From: JBBRHF01 sp038223055
GTDB taxonomy: Bacteria > Actinomycetota > Actinomycetes > JACCUZ01
Direction of reading: 5' to 3'
Assembly (NCBI GenBank): GCA_038223055.1
Contig: JBBRHF010000056.1
Location: forward strand, 1-22,939
DNA length: 22,939 bases
Below are positions 7,971 through 14,248 of this stretch, piece after piece. The position numbers were made by a program, and so were the translations under genes. How positions within the stretch are numbered: position 1 is the first letter of the stretch; every line of letters begins with the position of its first letter. The notes under the pieces are model-generated. The model was not told the origin of the DNA. It saw only the letters and a program-made list of their open reading frames with translations, and made no database searches.

Positions 7971-8581
7971 TCAGGTGATCCGACGTACCGGCGCGACCCG
8001 CGAACCCGGCGGCATCGGGGCGGTCAATAGAGCGAGGATCTCGGTCGGCGGCGGCGGCCGGCTGAACAGATATCCCTGGGTGCCGTCGCAGCCCTGCTCG
8101 GTCAGGAACTCGTTCTGGTCCGTGGGGCACGCCTAGCTCGTGCGGCCGGCGCGACGGTCGTGGCCGAAGGTGTCGAGACCGACAGGATCGCCACGCGTCC
8201 GGCACGCTGACGCCGGTGTTCGGCGTCGCGCGCCCGGCGCTCGGACTCCCGCCGCGACGCGGACGCGGCGCGGCTGTGGCGGTTCAGCCGCCCGATCCGG
8301 ATCATGATGCGTCCGGCCTCAGCCCCGGCGACACAGATGACGAAGCCAATGGTCAGCCACCGCGCCTGCCCGATCGACAGATCGGGCAGGATCAGCCCGG
8401 CGAGCAGTTCGAGCAGCACCATCGCGAGGACCGCGGCGAGCCCCACCCCGACAACCCAGCGACTGTCGCCCAGGCCCGGTCTCGCGTCGGCGGGAGATGC
8501 TGGGGCAGGTCGTTCATCCTCGACCCGGTGCGGAGGGCGGGCAGCGACCGCCGACGACGACGCGCCCGTTCCCTCGGGCAT
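7971..8581 (-). pseudogene. Remnant of a membrane GGDEF/EAL cyclic-di-GMP protein, internally deleted and partly inverted
   Basis: The 5' part looks functional: ATG 8581 with AGGAG 9 nt upstream, a Pro/Ala-rich N-terminus, two membrane helices (VVGVGLAAVLAMVLLELLAG and WLTIGFVICVAGAEAG) and a charged coiled linker (RRESERRARDAEHRRQR), as in sensors that precede GGDEF or EAL domains. The 3' part, in another frame, encodes a clear EAL C-terminus: FLTEQGCDGTQGYLFSRP then PPPTEILALL, ending at 7971. Between them the EAL motif AEGVETD is on the opposite strand (8163-8183). The body of any GGDEF and most of the EAL domain are missing. A translated product would be a 159-residue two-helix membrane protein stopping at 8102. 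Ancestral activity, presumably c-di-GMP phosphodiesterase, is inferred; the gene is dead as an enzyme. Positions 7881-7970, between this and the FakA-like gene, hold nothing I can identify. Confidence 0.85.
8121..8180. other. 60-bp inverted block inside the EAL remnant
   Basis: On the plus strand this block reads ARLARAAGATVVAEGVET, a classic EAL-domain segment, while sequence on both sides belongs to a minus-strand gene. Re-inverting exactly 8121-8180 joins ...VVAEGVET to DQNEFLTEQGCDGTQGYLFSRP in one open frame, and upstream gives GDPV before the block. The edges carry a 4-bp inverted repeat, GGTC at 8117-8120 and GACC at 8177-8180, so the exact breakpoints are ambiguous by up to four bases. 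Confidence 0.85.
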
Positions 8582-8684
8582 TCGGGCTCACTCCTGGATC
8601 GCATCGTCGCCTGCACAAACCGTGCTCCCCCGCCTCGTATCGACACGATCCGGGCCAGTCTGAAGGCTGGGCCGTCGCGAGGTG

Positions 8685-8731
8685 AGGACCCGGGGGATCG
8701 AAGCCGCTCCGTGTCGGTCCCCCGGGTCCTC
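8685..8731 (-). terminator. Hairpin after the TIGR03086-type gene
   Basis: Perfect 14-bp stem GAGGACCCGGGGGA (8685-8698) with TCCCCCGGGTCCTC (8718-8731) around a 19-nt loop, starting 5 nt after the stop of the gene at 8737-9291. There is no T tract, which is normal for actinobacterial terminators. It could also shield the EAL remnant from read-through. Confidence 0.75.
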
Positions 8732-8736
8732 GCGCG

Positions 8737-9291
8737 TCAGACGGCTCGACCCATGAAGCCGCGGAGCCGATCGAGCACCGGCGCGTCCGGTCCGACCTCG
8801 ATGGCGACGCCGAACGGCTTGCCCTCGCCGCGGTAGTCATCCGGCAGGGTCGACCTCGCCCGATCCAACGTGACGAGCATCTCGTCGTCGCTGAACGGCA
8901 CGGCCTGGCCGGTCGCCGTCGCCAGGTCACAGCCGTGGATGACGTATTCCATGAGCGACATGTCGAGGACCATCTGCACGGGCAGCTTCGCCCCGATCAT
9001 CGGCACTGCGCGCTCCACCCCGCCGCGGCGCCAGCCGGACACCAGGTCGCGCGCAGCAGCCTCGAACTCGGCCACCGGCGCCGTGCTCACGAACGTGCTC
9101 GGGTCGCCCTCGACCTCCTGGCCGTTGGCGCTGGCGGCGAACACCTGCAGCCAGCCGATCATGTGGTCCACGAGCACCTGCACGTCCCAGCCCGGGCACG
9201 GTGTCGCCGAACCCAGCGCAGCGGCGGGCACCCCGGCCAACAACGCCGCGTCCTTGGCCAACACGGCATCGAGCATGTCCACGTCGGACAT
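8737..9291 (-). CDS. TIGR03086-type protein, mycothiol maleylpyruvate isomerase-like fold
   Basis: Member of the actinobacterial TIGR03086/MDMPI (DinB-like four-helix) families, several of which use mycothiol or bind a metal; the substrate here is unknown. The 184-residue product has the family N-terminal signature TPCPGWDVQVLVDHMIGWL near 32-50, with the conserved His, the central YVIHGCDLATATGQAVPF (family vHgwDLA.a.G), and the C-terminal APVLDRLRGFMGR. Start ATG 9291 has GGGAGAGG about 8 nt upstream; in-frame sequence further upstream is not family-like. It is a single-gene unit, divergent from rpmB, with a strong hairpin right after the stop. No neighbour suggests a pathway. Confidence 0.85.
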   Translation of the reverse strand: MSDVDMLDAVLAKDAALLAGVPAAALGSATPCPGWDVQVLVDHMIGWLQVFAASANGQEVEGDPSTFVSTAPVAEFEAAARDLVSGWRRGGVERAVPMIGAKLPVQMVLDMSLMEYVIHGCDLATATGQAVPFSDDEMLVTLDRARSTLPDDYRGEGKPFGVAIEVGPDAPVLDRLRGFMGRAV

Positions 9292-9313
9292 CACGTCGCC
9301 TCTCCCTCGGTAT

Positions 9314-9360
9314 GGGCCGGGGCGCCGGGTTGGCGCCGGCCCAGCTTCGTCGGTTATCCT
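9314..9360 (+). promoter_or_regulatory. Divergent region before rpmB: hairpin and possible promoter
   Basis: TATCCT at 9355-9360 fits an actinobacterial -10; TTGGCG at 9330-9335 could be a -35 with a long 19-nt spacer. It overlaps an inverted repeat: GGGCC and GGCGCC (9314-9326) pair with GGCGCC and GGCCC (9332-9342), with a 5-nt loop and a 2-nt bulge. The promoter call is tentative. Confidence 0.4.
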
Positions 9361-9461
9361 GCTCCGGTTGCCTGGACCCGATCCAGGCCGCTGGCGCGGC
9401 CCCGCCGCCGACCATGTGGGTCCGCCTGCGTCTTTCCGATTCTCGTCAACTGGAGTGTCCT

Positions 9462-9656
9462 GTGGCTGCCAACTGCGACGTCTGCGGCAAGGGACCGGGT
9501 TTCGGTCACAGCATCTCGCACTCGCACCGGCGCACCAAGCGTCGCTGGAACCCCAACATCCAGACGGTTCGGGCAATGGTCGGGGCGACCGGCCGCACTC
9601 CCAAGCGGCTCAACGTGTGCACCTCGTGCCTCAAGGCGGGCAAGGTCACCCGCTAG
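9462..9656 (+). CDS. rpmB: 50S ribosomal protein L28, zinc-binding (C+) form
   Basis: 64-residue large-subunit ribosomal protein. The product begins MAANCDVCGKGPGFGHSISHSHRRTKRRWNPN, the L28 signature, and ends VCTSCLKAGKVTR. The CDVC and CTSC pairs show the zinc-binding form, the type many actinobacteria replace with a Cys-free paralogue in zinc starvation. GTG start with GGAG about 8 nt upstream; a perfect terminator hairpin follows. It is monocistronic, divergent from the TIGR03086-type gene and convergent with thiL. In other actinobacteria rpmB lies in the same place between thiL and the DAK2-recG genes. Confidence 0.96.
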   Translation: MAANCDVCGKGPGFGHSISHSHRRTKRRWNPNIQTVRAMVGATGRTPKRLNVCTSCLKAGKVTR

Positions 9657-9671
9657 GTTCGCCCGCACCAC

Positions 9672-9699
9672 AGGCCGGTCACCGTCGGGTGACCGGCCT
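9672..9699. terminator. Bidirectional terminator between rpmB and thiL
   Basis: Perfect 12-bp stem AGGCCGGTCACC (9672-9683) with GGTGACCGGCCT (9688-9699) around a 4-nt GTCG loop, followed by TCTCGTTG. It lies 15 nt after the rpmB stop and 28 nt after the convergent thiL stop, so it can serve both. Confidence 0.9.
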
Positions 9700-9727
9700 T
9701 CTCGTTGCCGTGCGCGCGACGCCGGGA

Positions 9728-10669
9728 TTAGAAGGCCGCCCAGCCTGGCGGACCTTCGTAGGGCCGGCCGTCGACCTGCACTCCCTCCCCCTCGGCGACC
9801 CGACCGATGACACGCCAGGGAGCCGGCAGGTCGACCGACGGCGGGAAGCACGCCACCAGGGCGTGGTCCTCGCCGCCCGAGAGGATCCACACCAGCGGGT
9901 CCGCGCCGAGTGCGCGGGCGGTGTTGACGAACGCGTCGGGGATGTCCAACCCGGCGGCGGCAATGTCGACGAGGACCCCGCTGGCGGCTGCGACGTGCCC
10001 GAGGTCCTGGACCAGGCCGTCGCTCACGTCGATCATCGCGGTGGCGCCGAGCGCCGCCGCGACCGGGCCCTGATCGTAGGGCGGGGTCGGCCGGCGGTGG
10101 GCCGCCACCAGCGTCCGCGGTGATCGGAAGCCGCGCGAGAGAACCGCAAGCCCGGCGGCCGCCCAGCCAAGCCGCCCGGCCACGGCCACGACGTCCCCGG
10201 GCTGCGCGCCGGCGCGGGTCACCGGGTCGCGGCCCTGCAACGACCCCAGGGCGGTGACGGCCACGGTCAGCACCGACGAGAGCACGACGTCTCCTCCCGC
10301 GACCGAGGCGCCCACCCCCTCGCACTCCTCGCGCAAGCCGTCGGCGAGGGAGAGGACCCAGTCGACCGGCAGCTCGGCCGGGCAGGCCAGCCCCACGAGC
10401 AGCGCCGTGGGCGCCGCACCCATCGCCGCCACGTCGGCGAGGCTCTGTGCCGCGGCCTTGCGCCCCACGTCGGACGGGTCGGACCAGTCGCGGCGGAAGT
10501 GCCTGCCCTCGACCAGCAGGTCGGTCGTGGCCACCACCCGCGCGTCGCCGGCCGCGACGAGCGCCGCGTCGTCGCCGGGGCCGAGCAGCACCGCCGGACC
10601 AGGCGGGAACAGCGCCGCGAGCTCTGCCACGAGACCGAACTCGCCGAGCTCCCCGACCGTACGCGCCAT
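9728..10669 (-). CDS. thiL: Thiamine-monophosphate kinase
   Basis: Last step of thiamine diphosphate synthesis: ATP-dependent phosphorylation of thiamine phosphate. AIR-synthase/ThiL fold, about 313 residues, with the N-terminal GELGEFGLVAELAALF, LGPGDDAALV (Mg-ATP site), TTDLLVEGRHF, DVGRKAAAQSLADVAAMGA, GGD in SVAGGDVV, MIDVSDGLVQDLGHVA and LSGGEDHALVA, all in family order. I chose ATG 10669 because GGAG lies 6 nt upstream; ATG 10681 would add four residues (MEQS) and is also possible. It is divergent from the Lrp-like gene and convergent with rpmB, so it forms its own unit. No THI-box-like riboswitch is evident upstream. Confidence 0.94.
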   Translation of the reverse strand: MARTVGELGEFGLVAELAALFPPGPAVLLGPGDDAALVAAGDARVVATTDLLVEGRHFRRDWSDPSDVGRKAAAQSLADVAAMGAAPTALLVGLACPAELPVDWVLSLADGLREECEGVGASVAGGDVVLSSVLTVAVTALGSLQGRDPVTRAGAQPGDVVAVAGRLGWAAAGLAVLSRGFRSPRTLVAAHRRPTPPYDQGPVAAALGATAMIDVSDGLVQDLGHVAAASGVLVDIAAAGLDIPDAFVNTARALGADPLVWILSGGEDHALVACFPPSVDLPAPWRVIGRVAEGEGVQVDGRPYEGPPGWAAF

Positions 10670-10804
10670 GCTCTGCTCCATGTCTCGTGCCCCGTGTCTG
10701 ACCAACTCGAGTGCCGCTCGTGTCACGGCCGGGCGATGATCCGGTAGGTTCACCCTGCATTCGAGACCGCCCGGCAATTGTGACGACCTTACGGAGGCGC
10801 GCAG

Positions 10805-11041
10805 ATGGTTGTTCAGGCCTACATCCTGATCCAGACAGAGGTCGGAAAGGCAGCGGCCGTCGCCCGCGCGATCGCCGACATCAACGGCGTGACCCAAGCG
10901 GAGGACGTGACCGGACCCTACGACGTGATCGTGCGGGCCGAGGCCCGCAGCGTCGACGAGCTGGGAAAGCTCGTGGTCGCCAAGGTGCAAGCAGTCGACG
11001 GCATCACCCGAACACTGACCTGCCCCGTCGTACACCTCTGA
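10805..11041 (+). CDS. Stand-alone Lrp/AsnC ligand-binding (RAM) domain protein
   Basis: 78-residue protein consisting only of the Lrp/AsnC C-terminal effector-binding domain: QAYILIQTEVGKAAAVARAIADINGVTQAEDVTGPYDVIVRAEA and a final strand ITRTLTCPVVHL. There is no helix-turn-helix, so it cannot bind DNA alone. Such stand-alone RAM domains form dimers or octamers and may bind amino acids or modulate full-length Lrp proteins. Its place beside thiL and DUF3515 is conserved in actinobacteria, but its job there is not known to me. ATG is preceded by ACGGAGG with 8-nt spacing. The 135-nt region back to thiL contains no identifiable gene; TAGGTT at 10745-10750 could be a -10. Confidence 0.9.
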   Translation: MVVQAYILIQTEVGKAAAVARAIADINGVTQAEDVTGPYDVIVRAEARSVDELGKLVVAKVQAVDGITRTLTCPVVHL

Positions 11042-11064
11042 CCTGCCCCGACCCGACCCAGCCC

Positions 11065-11087
11065 GACGCCGACGCCGACGCCGACGC
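11065..11087. repeat. 6-bp (GACGCC) repeat between the Lrp-like gene and DUF3515
   Basis: Nearly four copies of GACGCC at 11065-11087. In the DUF3515 frame it gives alternating Pro-Thr just before the encoded signal peptide. Confidence 0.85.
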
Positions 11088-11134
11088 GAGAGGCTCGGAC
11101 CCGGGTTCTGCTCGTCCTCATCGGGGCGGCGGCG

Positions 11135-11608
11135 GTGGCGTTCAGCGGGTGCTCGCCCGGCGCGGTCGGGGTCTCCCCACCGCGGACGACGGCGGCGGAT
11201 ATGCGAACCTGCGCAGCACTGGCTCGGACGCTGCCAGCCCGGGTGATGGGCGCGCCACGCCGCAGCGTCCGTCCGGCCAGCCGGCTCACGGCGGCCTGGG
11301 GCGACCCTGCCGTGGTGCTGCGCTGCGGGGTCCCCCGTCCTCCCGGCCTCACGCCGACCTCAGAGGTGATCGAGATCCGCACGGGCGACGCGGGCGCCGG
11401 CGTCTCGTGGTGGCTGCGCGAGACTCGGACGGCCTACCACTTCACCAGCGTCGGTCGGCGGGCCCACGTCGAGGTGACCGTGCCCGCCACCATCGCCCGG
11501 GAAGAGGCCGCCGGCCCGCTGGTCGACCTCGCGGCCGCCGTGGCCCGTTCGGACCCGCCGAGCCCATCCCCCCTTCCCGACCCGCCGACCCCATCCCCCC
11601 TTCCCTGA
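11135..11608 (+). CDS. DUF3515 lipoprotein; start codon problematic
   Basis: Actinobacterial DUF3515 family: short exported proteins of unknown function found next to ddl and thiL. Conserved parts are TCAALARTLPARVMGAPRR, AAWGDPAVVLRCGVPRPPGL and SWWLRETRTAYHFTSVGRRAHVEVTVP. Just upstream in the same frame the DNA encodes RTRVLLVLIGAAAVAFSGC, a textbook lipoprotein signal peptide with lipobox FSGC. The only ordinary start is GTG 11135, in the middle of it. Between the Lrp-like gene's TGA (11039-11041, same frame) and 11135 there is no ATG, GTG or TTG. The real start may be CTG 11108, another rare codon, or reached by read-through. The C-terminus is a Pro/Ser tail from a 27-bp repeat. The gene is convergent with ddl, with 7 nt between stops. 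Confidence 0.75.
   Translation: MAFSGCSPGAVGVSPPRTTAADMRTCAALARTLPARVMGAPRRSVRPASRLTAAWGDPAVVLRCGVPRPPGLTPTSEVIEIRTGDAGAGVSWWLRETRTAYHFTSVGRRAHVEVTVPATIAREEAAGPLVDLAAAVARSDPPSPSPLPDPPTPSPLP
11552..11605. repeat. 27-bp duplication at the 3' end of DUF3515
   Basis: Two copies (11552-11578 and 11579-11605) differing at one base, encoding DPPSPSPLP and DPPTPSPLP at the very C-terminus. The second copy ends directly at the TGA stop (11606-11608). Confidence 0.93.
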
Positions 11609-11619
11609 GCCTCGCTCAG
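11605..11619. terminator. Tiny hairpin spanning both convergent stop codons
   Basis: CTGAGC-CTC-GCTCAG, a 6-bp stem with a 3-nt loop. It contains the DUF3515 TGA (11606-11608) and the ddl stop (11616-11618 on the minus strand). It is short for a terminator; a role is only suggested by position. Confidence 0.4.
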
Positions 11620-12767
11620 CGCAGGCCGGGGGGTCGGGCCAAGGCGGTGCGGATCAGCCGGTCGACCAGTTCGGCGTAGGTCACACCGCTCGCAGCCCAC
11701 ATCAACGGGAACATGGACGACGGGGTGAAACCCGGCATCGTGTTGACCTCGTTGACGGTGACCCGGTTGTCGGGGCCGACGAAGAAGTCGACCCGCGCGA
11801 GGCCCTCGCAGGACAGCGCCTCGAAGGCACGGCAGGCCAGGCCGCGAACCTGCGCGGTGACCTGGTCGGGCAGGTCAGCCGGGACGTCGAGGCGGGTGCC
11901 CTGGTCGGGAAGGTACTTCGCGTCGAAGTCGTAGAACTCGTGGTCGCCGGACACGACCACCTCGGCCGGAACGCTGGCCTCCGGGCCCGCCCCGTCGAGG
12001 CCCTCGAGCACCCCGCACTCGACTTCGCGCCCGGGGATGGCCGCTTCCACGATGACCCGTGGGTCGTGAGATCGCGCCAGGTCGATCGCGGCGTCGACGT
12101 CGGCGGGCCGTTGGACCTTGCTGATGCCGACGCTGGACCCGGCCCGGCACGGCTTGACGAACACCGGGAACCCCAACGATGCCACCGCCTCCCGCGCCGC
12201 GCCAGGGTCGGTGACCCACTGGCGGGGGGTGATGACCGCGTAGGGACCGACCGCCAGTCCGGCCGCGGCGAGCATGGCCTTCATGTGGCCCTTGTCCATG
12301 GCCGCCGCCGACGCGAAGACGCCCGAACCGACGTAGGGCACGCCGGCGAGCTCGAGCAGACCCTGGATCGTGCCGTCCTCGCCGTAGGGGCCGTGCAGCA
12401 GCGGCAGCACGACGTCGACCGCACCGAGCTGCTCGGGCACCCGGCCCGGCTCGTGCGAGACCAGGGCGCGGTTGGTGGGGTCTCCCGACAGCGACACCGA
12501 CGTGCCGGAGTCCTCCACGGCGGGCAGGGCCGACCCGATGATCGCGAGCTTGTCCGGTTCGTCCGCGACGAGCACCCAGCGGCCCTCCCGGGAGATGCCT
12601 ACCGGCACCACGTCGTAGGTGTCGCGGTCGATCACGGCAAGCACGCTGCCCGCCGAGATGCACGACACGGCATGCTCGGTGCTGCGACCGCCGAAGACGA
12701 CGGCCACCCGGAGCTTGGCGGTCGGCCGCACTGGCGGAGGCATGCTGGTGCTCGGCTGGTCGGTCAC
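11616..12767 (-). CDS. ddl: D-alanine-D-alanine ligase
   Basis: ATP-grasp ligase that makes the D-Ala-D-Ala dipeptide for peptidoglycan precursors. The 383-residue product has LRVAVVFGGRSTEHAVSCIS at the N-terminus, VLPLLHGPYGEDGTIQGLLEL, MDKGHMKAMLAAAGL, FVKPCRAGSSVGISKV (ATP-binding loop) and VDFFVGPDNRVTVNEVNTMPGFTPSSMFP, with the metal-binding E/N and the substrate loop. The HGPYGEDG motif is the D-Ala form, with no sign of D-lactate specificity. ATG 12767 gives a 19-residue disordered N-terminus; start codons nearer LRVAVVFGG are absent. It is divergent from the PLP enzyme gene with a spacer of only about 40 nt. In mycobacteria ddlA is next to gpsA; here the PLP gene is between them. Confidence 0.96.
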   Translation of the reverse strand: MTDQPSTSMPPPVRPTAKLRVAVVFGGRSTEHAVSCISAGSVLAVIDRDTYDVVPVGISREGRWVLVADEPDKLAIIGSALPAVEDSGTSVSLSGDPTNRALVSHEPGRVPEQLGAVDVVLPLLHGPYGEDGTIQGLLELAGVPYVGSGVFASAAAMDKGHMKAMLAAAGLAVGPYAVITPRQWVTDPGAAREAVASLGFPVFVKPCRAGSSVGISKVQRPADVDAAIDLARSHDPRVIVEAAIPGREVECGVLEGLDGAGPEASVPAEVVVSGDHEFYDFDAKYLPDQGTRLDVPADLPDQVTAQVRGLACRAFEALSCEGLARVDFFVGPDNRVTVNEVNTMPGFTPSSMFPLMWAASGVTYAELVDRLIRTALARPPGLR

Positions 12768-12810
12768 CTGTCGAGGCTACCGGCGGGTGGGTCGCGACAT
12801 ACTGGGCGAC

Positions 12811-13989
12811 GTGGCCGACTCGCGCACAGATCCGGACGCGCCACCAGATCCTCCCGTCCCGCCGGCATCACTCGCCACGCCGGCATCCCCCGCCACGCCG
12901 GCATCCCCCGCCCCGTCGACAACCCTCGTCACACCGGCATCCCTCGCGACAGCGACCGTCGCCGTGACGGCCGGCCGGCCGCCTCGGGTGCCCGACGGGC
13001 CGCTGAACGCCCCGATCACTATGGCGTCCACCTTGCACGCCGGCGGCGAGATCGGCTACGGGCGCTACGGCAACGAGACCTGGTCCATGTTCGAGGCAGC
13101 GATCGGCGCGTTGGAGGGTGGCACCGCGCTGAGCTTTGCCTCGGGGATGGCCGCCACGGCGGCCGTGCTGGAGCTGGTGCCCCCCGGCGGGGTGGTGGTT
13201 GCCCAGTCCCCCGCCTATCTCGGCACTCTCGCCCTCCTACGTCGCCACGAACAGCTGGGGCGGCTCACGCTGCGGATCGCCGACCTGACCGACGCCACGG
13301 TCGCCGCGGACGCGGTCGTGGGCGCCGATCTCGTCTGGATCGAGTCACCCACCAACCCGCTGCTACGTCTCGTAGATGTCCCCGCCGTAGCGACGGCCGC
13401 GTGCCACGCCGGGGCGCTGACCGTGGTCGACAACACGTTCGCGACCCCGGTGCTGCAGCGCCCGCTCGGCGACGGCGCCGACCTCGTCGTACACAGCGCC
13501 ACGAAGTTCCTATCCGGGCACTCGGATCTGATTCTTGGAGTCGTCGTCGCCGCCGACGCCGACCTCGTGTCCCGGCTGCACGCGACCCGCAGCGCCGTCG
13601 GAAGCGTGCCGGGCAGCTTCGAGGTGTGGCTGGCCCTGCGGGGGCTGCGTACGCTGCACCTGCGGGTGCACGCCGCACAGGCCGCCGCCCGCGATCTCGT
13701 CTGCCGACTGGCGCCGCATCCAGCCGTGACGGCGGTGCACTACCCCGGCTTCGGCGCCCTGGTCAGCGTCGAGGTGCGAGGAGATGCCGAGGCAGCGACC
13801 CGCGTCAGCGAGAGCACCCGGCTGTGGGTGCACACGACGAGCCTCGGTGGGGTCGAGTCCAGCCTGGAGCGCCGTCGGCGGTGGGCCGGCGAGAGCCACG
13901 ACGTCCCGGAGACCCTCATCCGCCTCGCCGTCGGCATCGAGGACGTCGAGGACCTCTGGCGCGACCTGGCCGAGGCCCTCGGCCGGTGA
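12811..13989 (+). CDS. Cys/Met-metabolism PLP-dependent enzyme (cystathionine gamma-synthase/lyase type)
   Basis: Fold-type I PLP enzyme of transsulfuration; likely makes or cleaves cystathionine. Features: APITMASTLHAGG, GYGRYGNETWSMFEAAIGALEGG, ALSFASGMAATAAVL (PLP phosphate site), VWIESPTNPLLRLVDV, TVVDNTFATPVLQRPL (Asp contacting the PLP ring), HSATKFLSGHSDLILG with the Schiff-base Lys, and the C-terminal TTSLGGVESSLERRRRW and IRLAVGIEDVEDLWRDL. Starts considered are GTG 12811 (392 aa) and GTG 12787; neither has a strong RBS. The first 50 residues are a low-complexity Pro/Ala/Ser/Thr repeat, with conserved sequence beginning at TVAVTAGRPPRVPDG. The usual segment between YPGL and FG (LPSHPxHxxAxRQM-type, about 17-20 residues) is missing: the protein reads HYPGFGALVSVEV. 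Exact reaction not assignable. Confidence 0.88.
   Translation: MADSRTDPDAPPDPPVPPASLATPASPATPASPAPSTTLVTPASLATATVAVTAGRPPRVPDGPLNAPITMASTLHAGGEIGYGRYGNETWSMFEAAIGALEGGTALSFASGMAATAAVLELVPPGGVVVAQSPAYLGTLALLRRHEQLGRLTLRIADLTDATVAADAVVGADLVWIESPTNPLLRLVDVPAVATAACHAGALTVVDNTFATPVLQRPLGDGADLVVHSATKFLSGHSDLILGVVVAADADLVSRLHATRSAVGSVPGSFEVWLALRGLRTLHLRVHAAQAAARDLVCRLAPHPAVTAVHYPGFGALVSVEVRGDAEAATRVSESTRLWVHTTSLGGVESSLERRRRWAGESHDVPETLIRLAVGIEDVEDLWRDLAEALGR
12856..12945. repeat. 18-bp tandem repeat in the N-terminus of the PLP enzyme
   Basis: Five 18-bp units (12856-12873, 12874-12891, 12892-12909, 12910-12927, 12928-12945). The second and third are identical (GCCACGCCGGCATCCCCC), the rest diverged. 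They encode PASLAT, PASPAT, PASPAP, STTLVT and PASLAT in front of the catalytic domain. Confidence 0.92.
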
Positions 13990-14094
13990 ACTCCCGCCCC
14001 CAGCGCACGTACGCCAGACACTCGTGGTCGCTTCGACCAGCCGGCCCCGCTCGGCATCCGAGACACTGCCGACCGGCAGGTGAGACATCGGGTG

Positions 14095-14142
14095 CCTCCC
14101 GAGGCGGAGGCTACCCGGACAAGGCGTCGACGCCTCGGGAGG
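14095..14142. terminator. Hairpin in the 259-nt convergent gap between the PLP gene and gpsA
   Basis: Perfect 12-bp inverted repeat CCTCCCGAGGCG (14095-14106) with CGCCTCGGGAGG (14131-14142), loop 24 nt. An alternative palindrome GGCGTCGACGCC lies at 14123-14134. The gap 13990-14248 separates two convergent genes and shows no credible coding sequence, so a shared terminator is the simplest reading. No T tract. Confidence 0.6.
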
Positions 14143-14248
14143 GTGTGTTACGCCTCGGTGGGCGCGCACCGAGCCCTTCACGGTTGCGACCAATTGCATG
14201 CTCACGACGATGTGGGGTTCGGGCTCGGAGCTGATCGGTTGGGGCTGA

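Noticed and set aside
9292..9461. Small gene or Zur box between the TIGR03086-type gene and rpmB
   Set aside because: No frame with a credible start and RBS, and no convincing Zur-type palindrome; the zinc-binding L28 form is not usually the Zur-repressed one.
11940..14234. 764-codon plus-strand open frame opposite ddl and overlapping the PLP enzyme in another frame
   Set aside because: Both underlying genes are strongly supported by motifs; the frame contains Arg-rich low-complexity sequence only.
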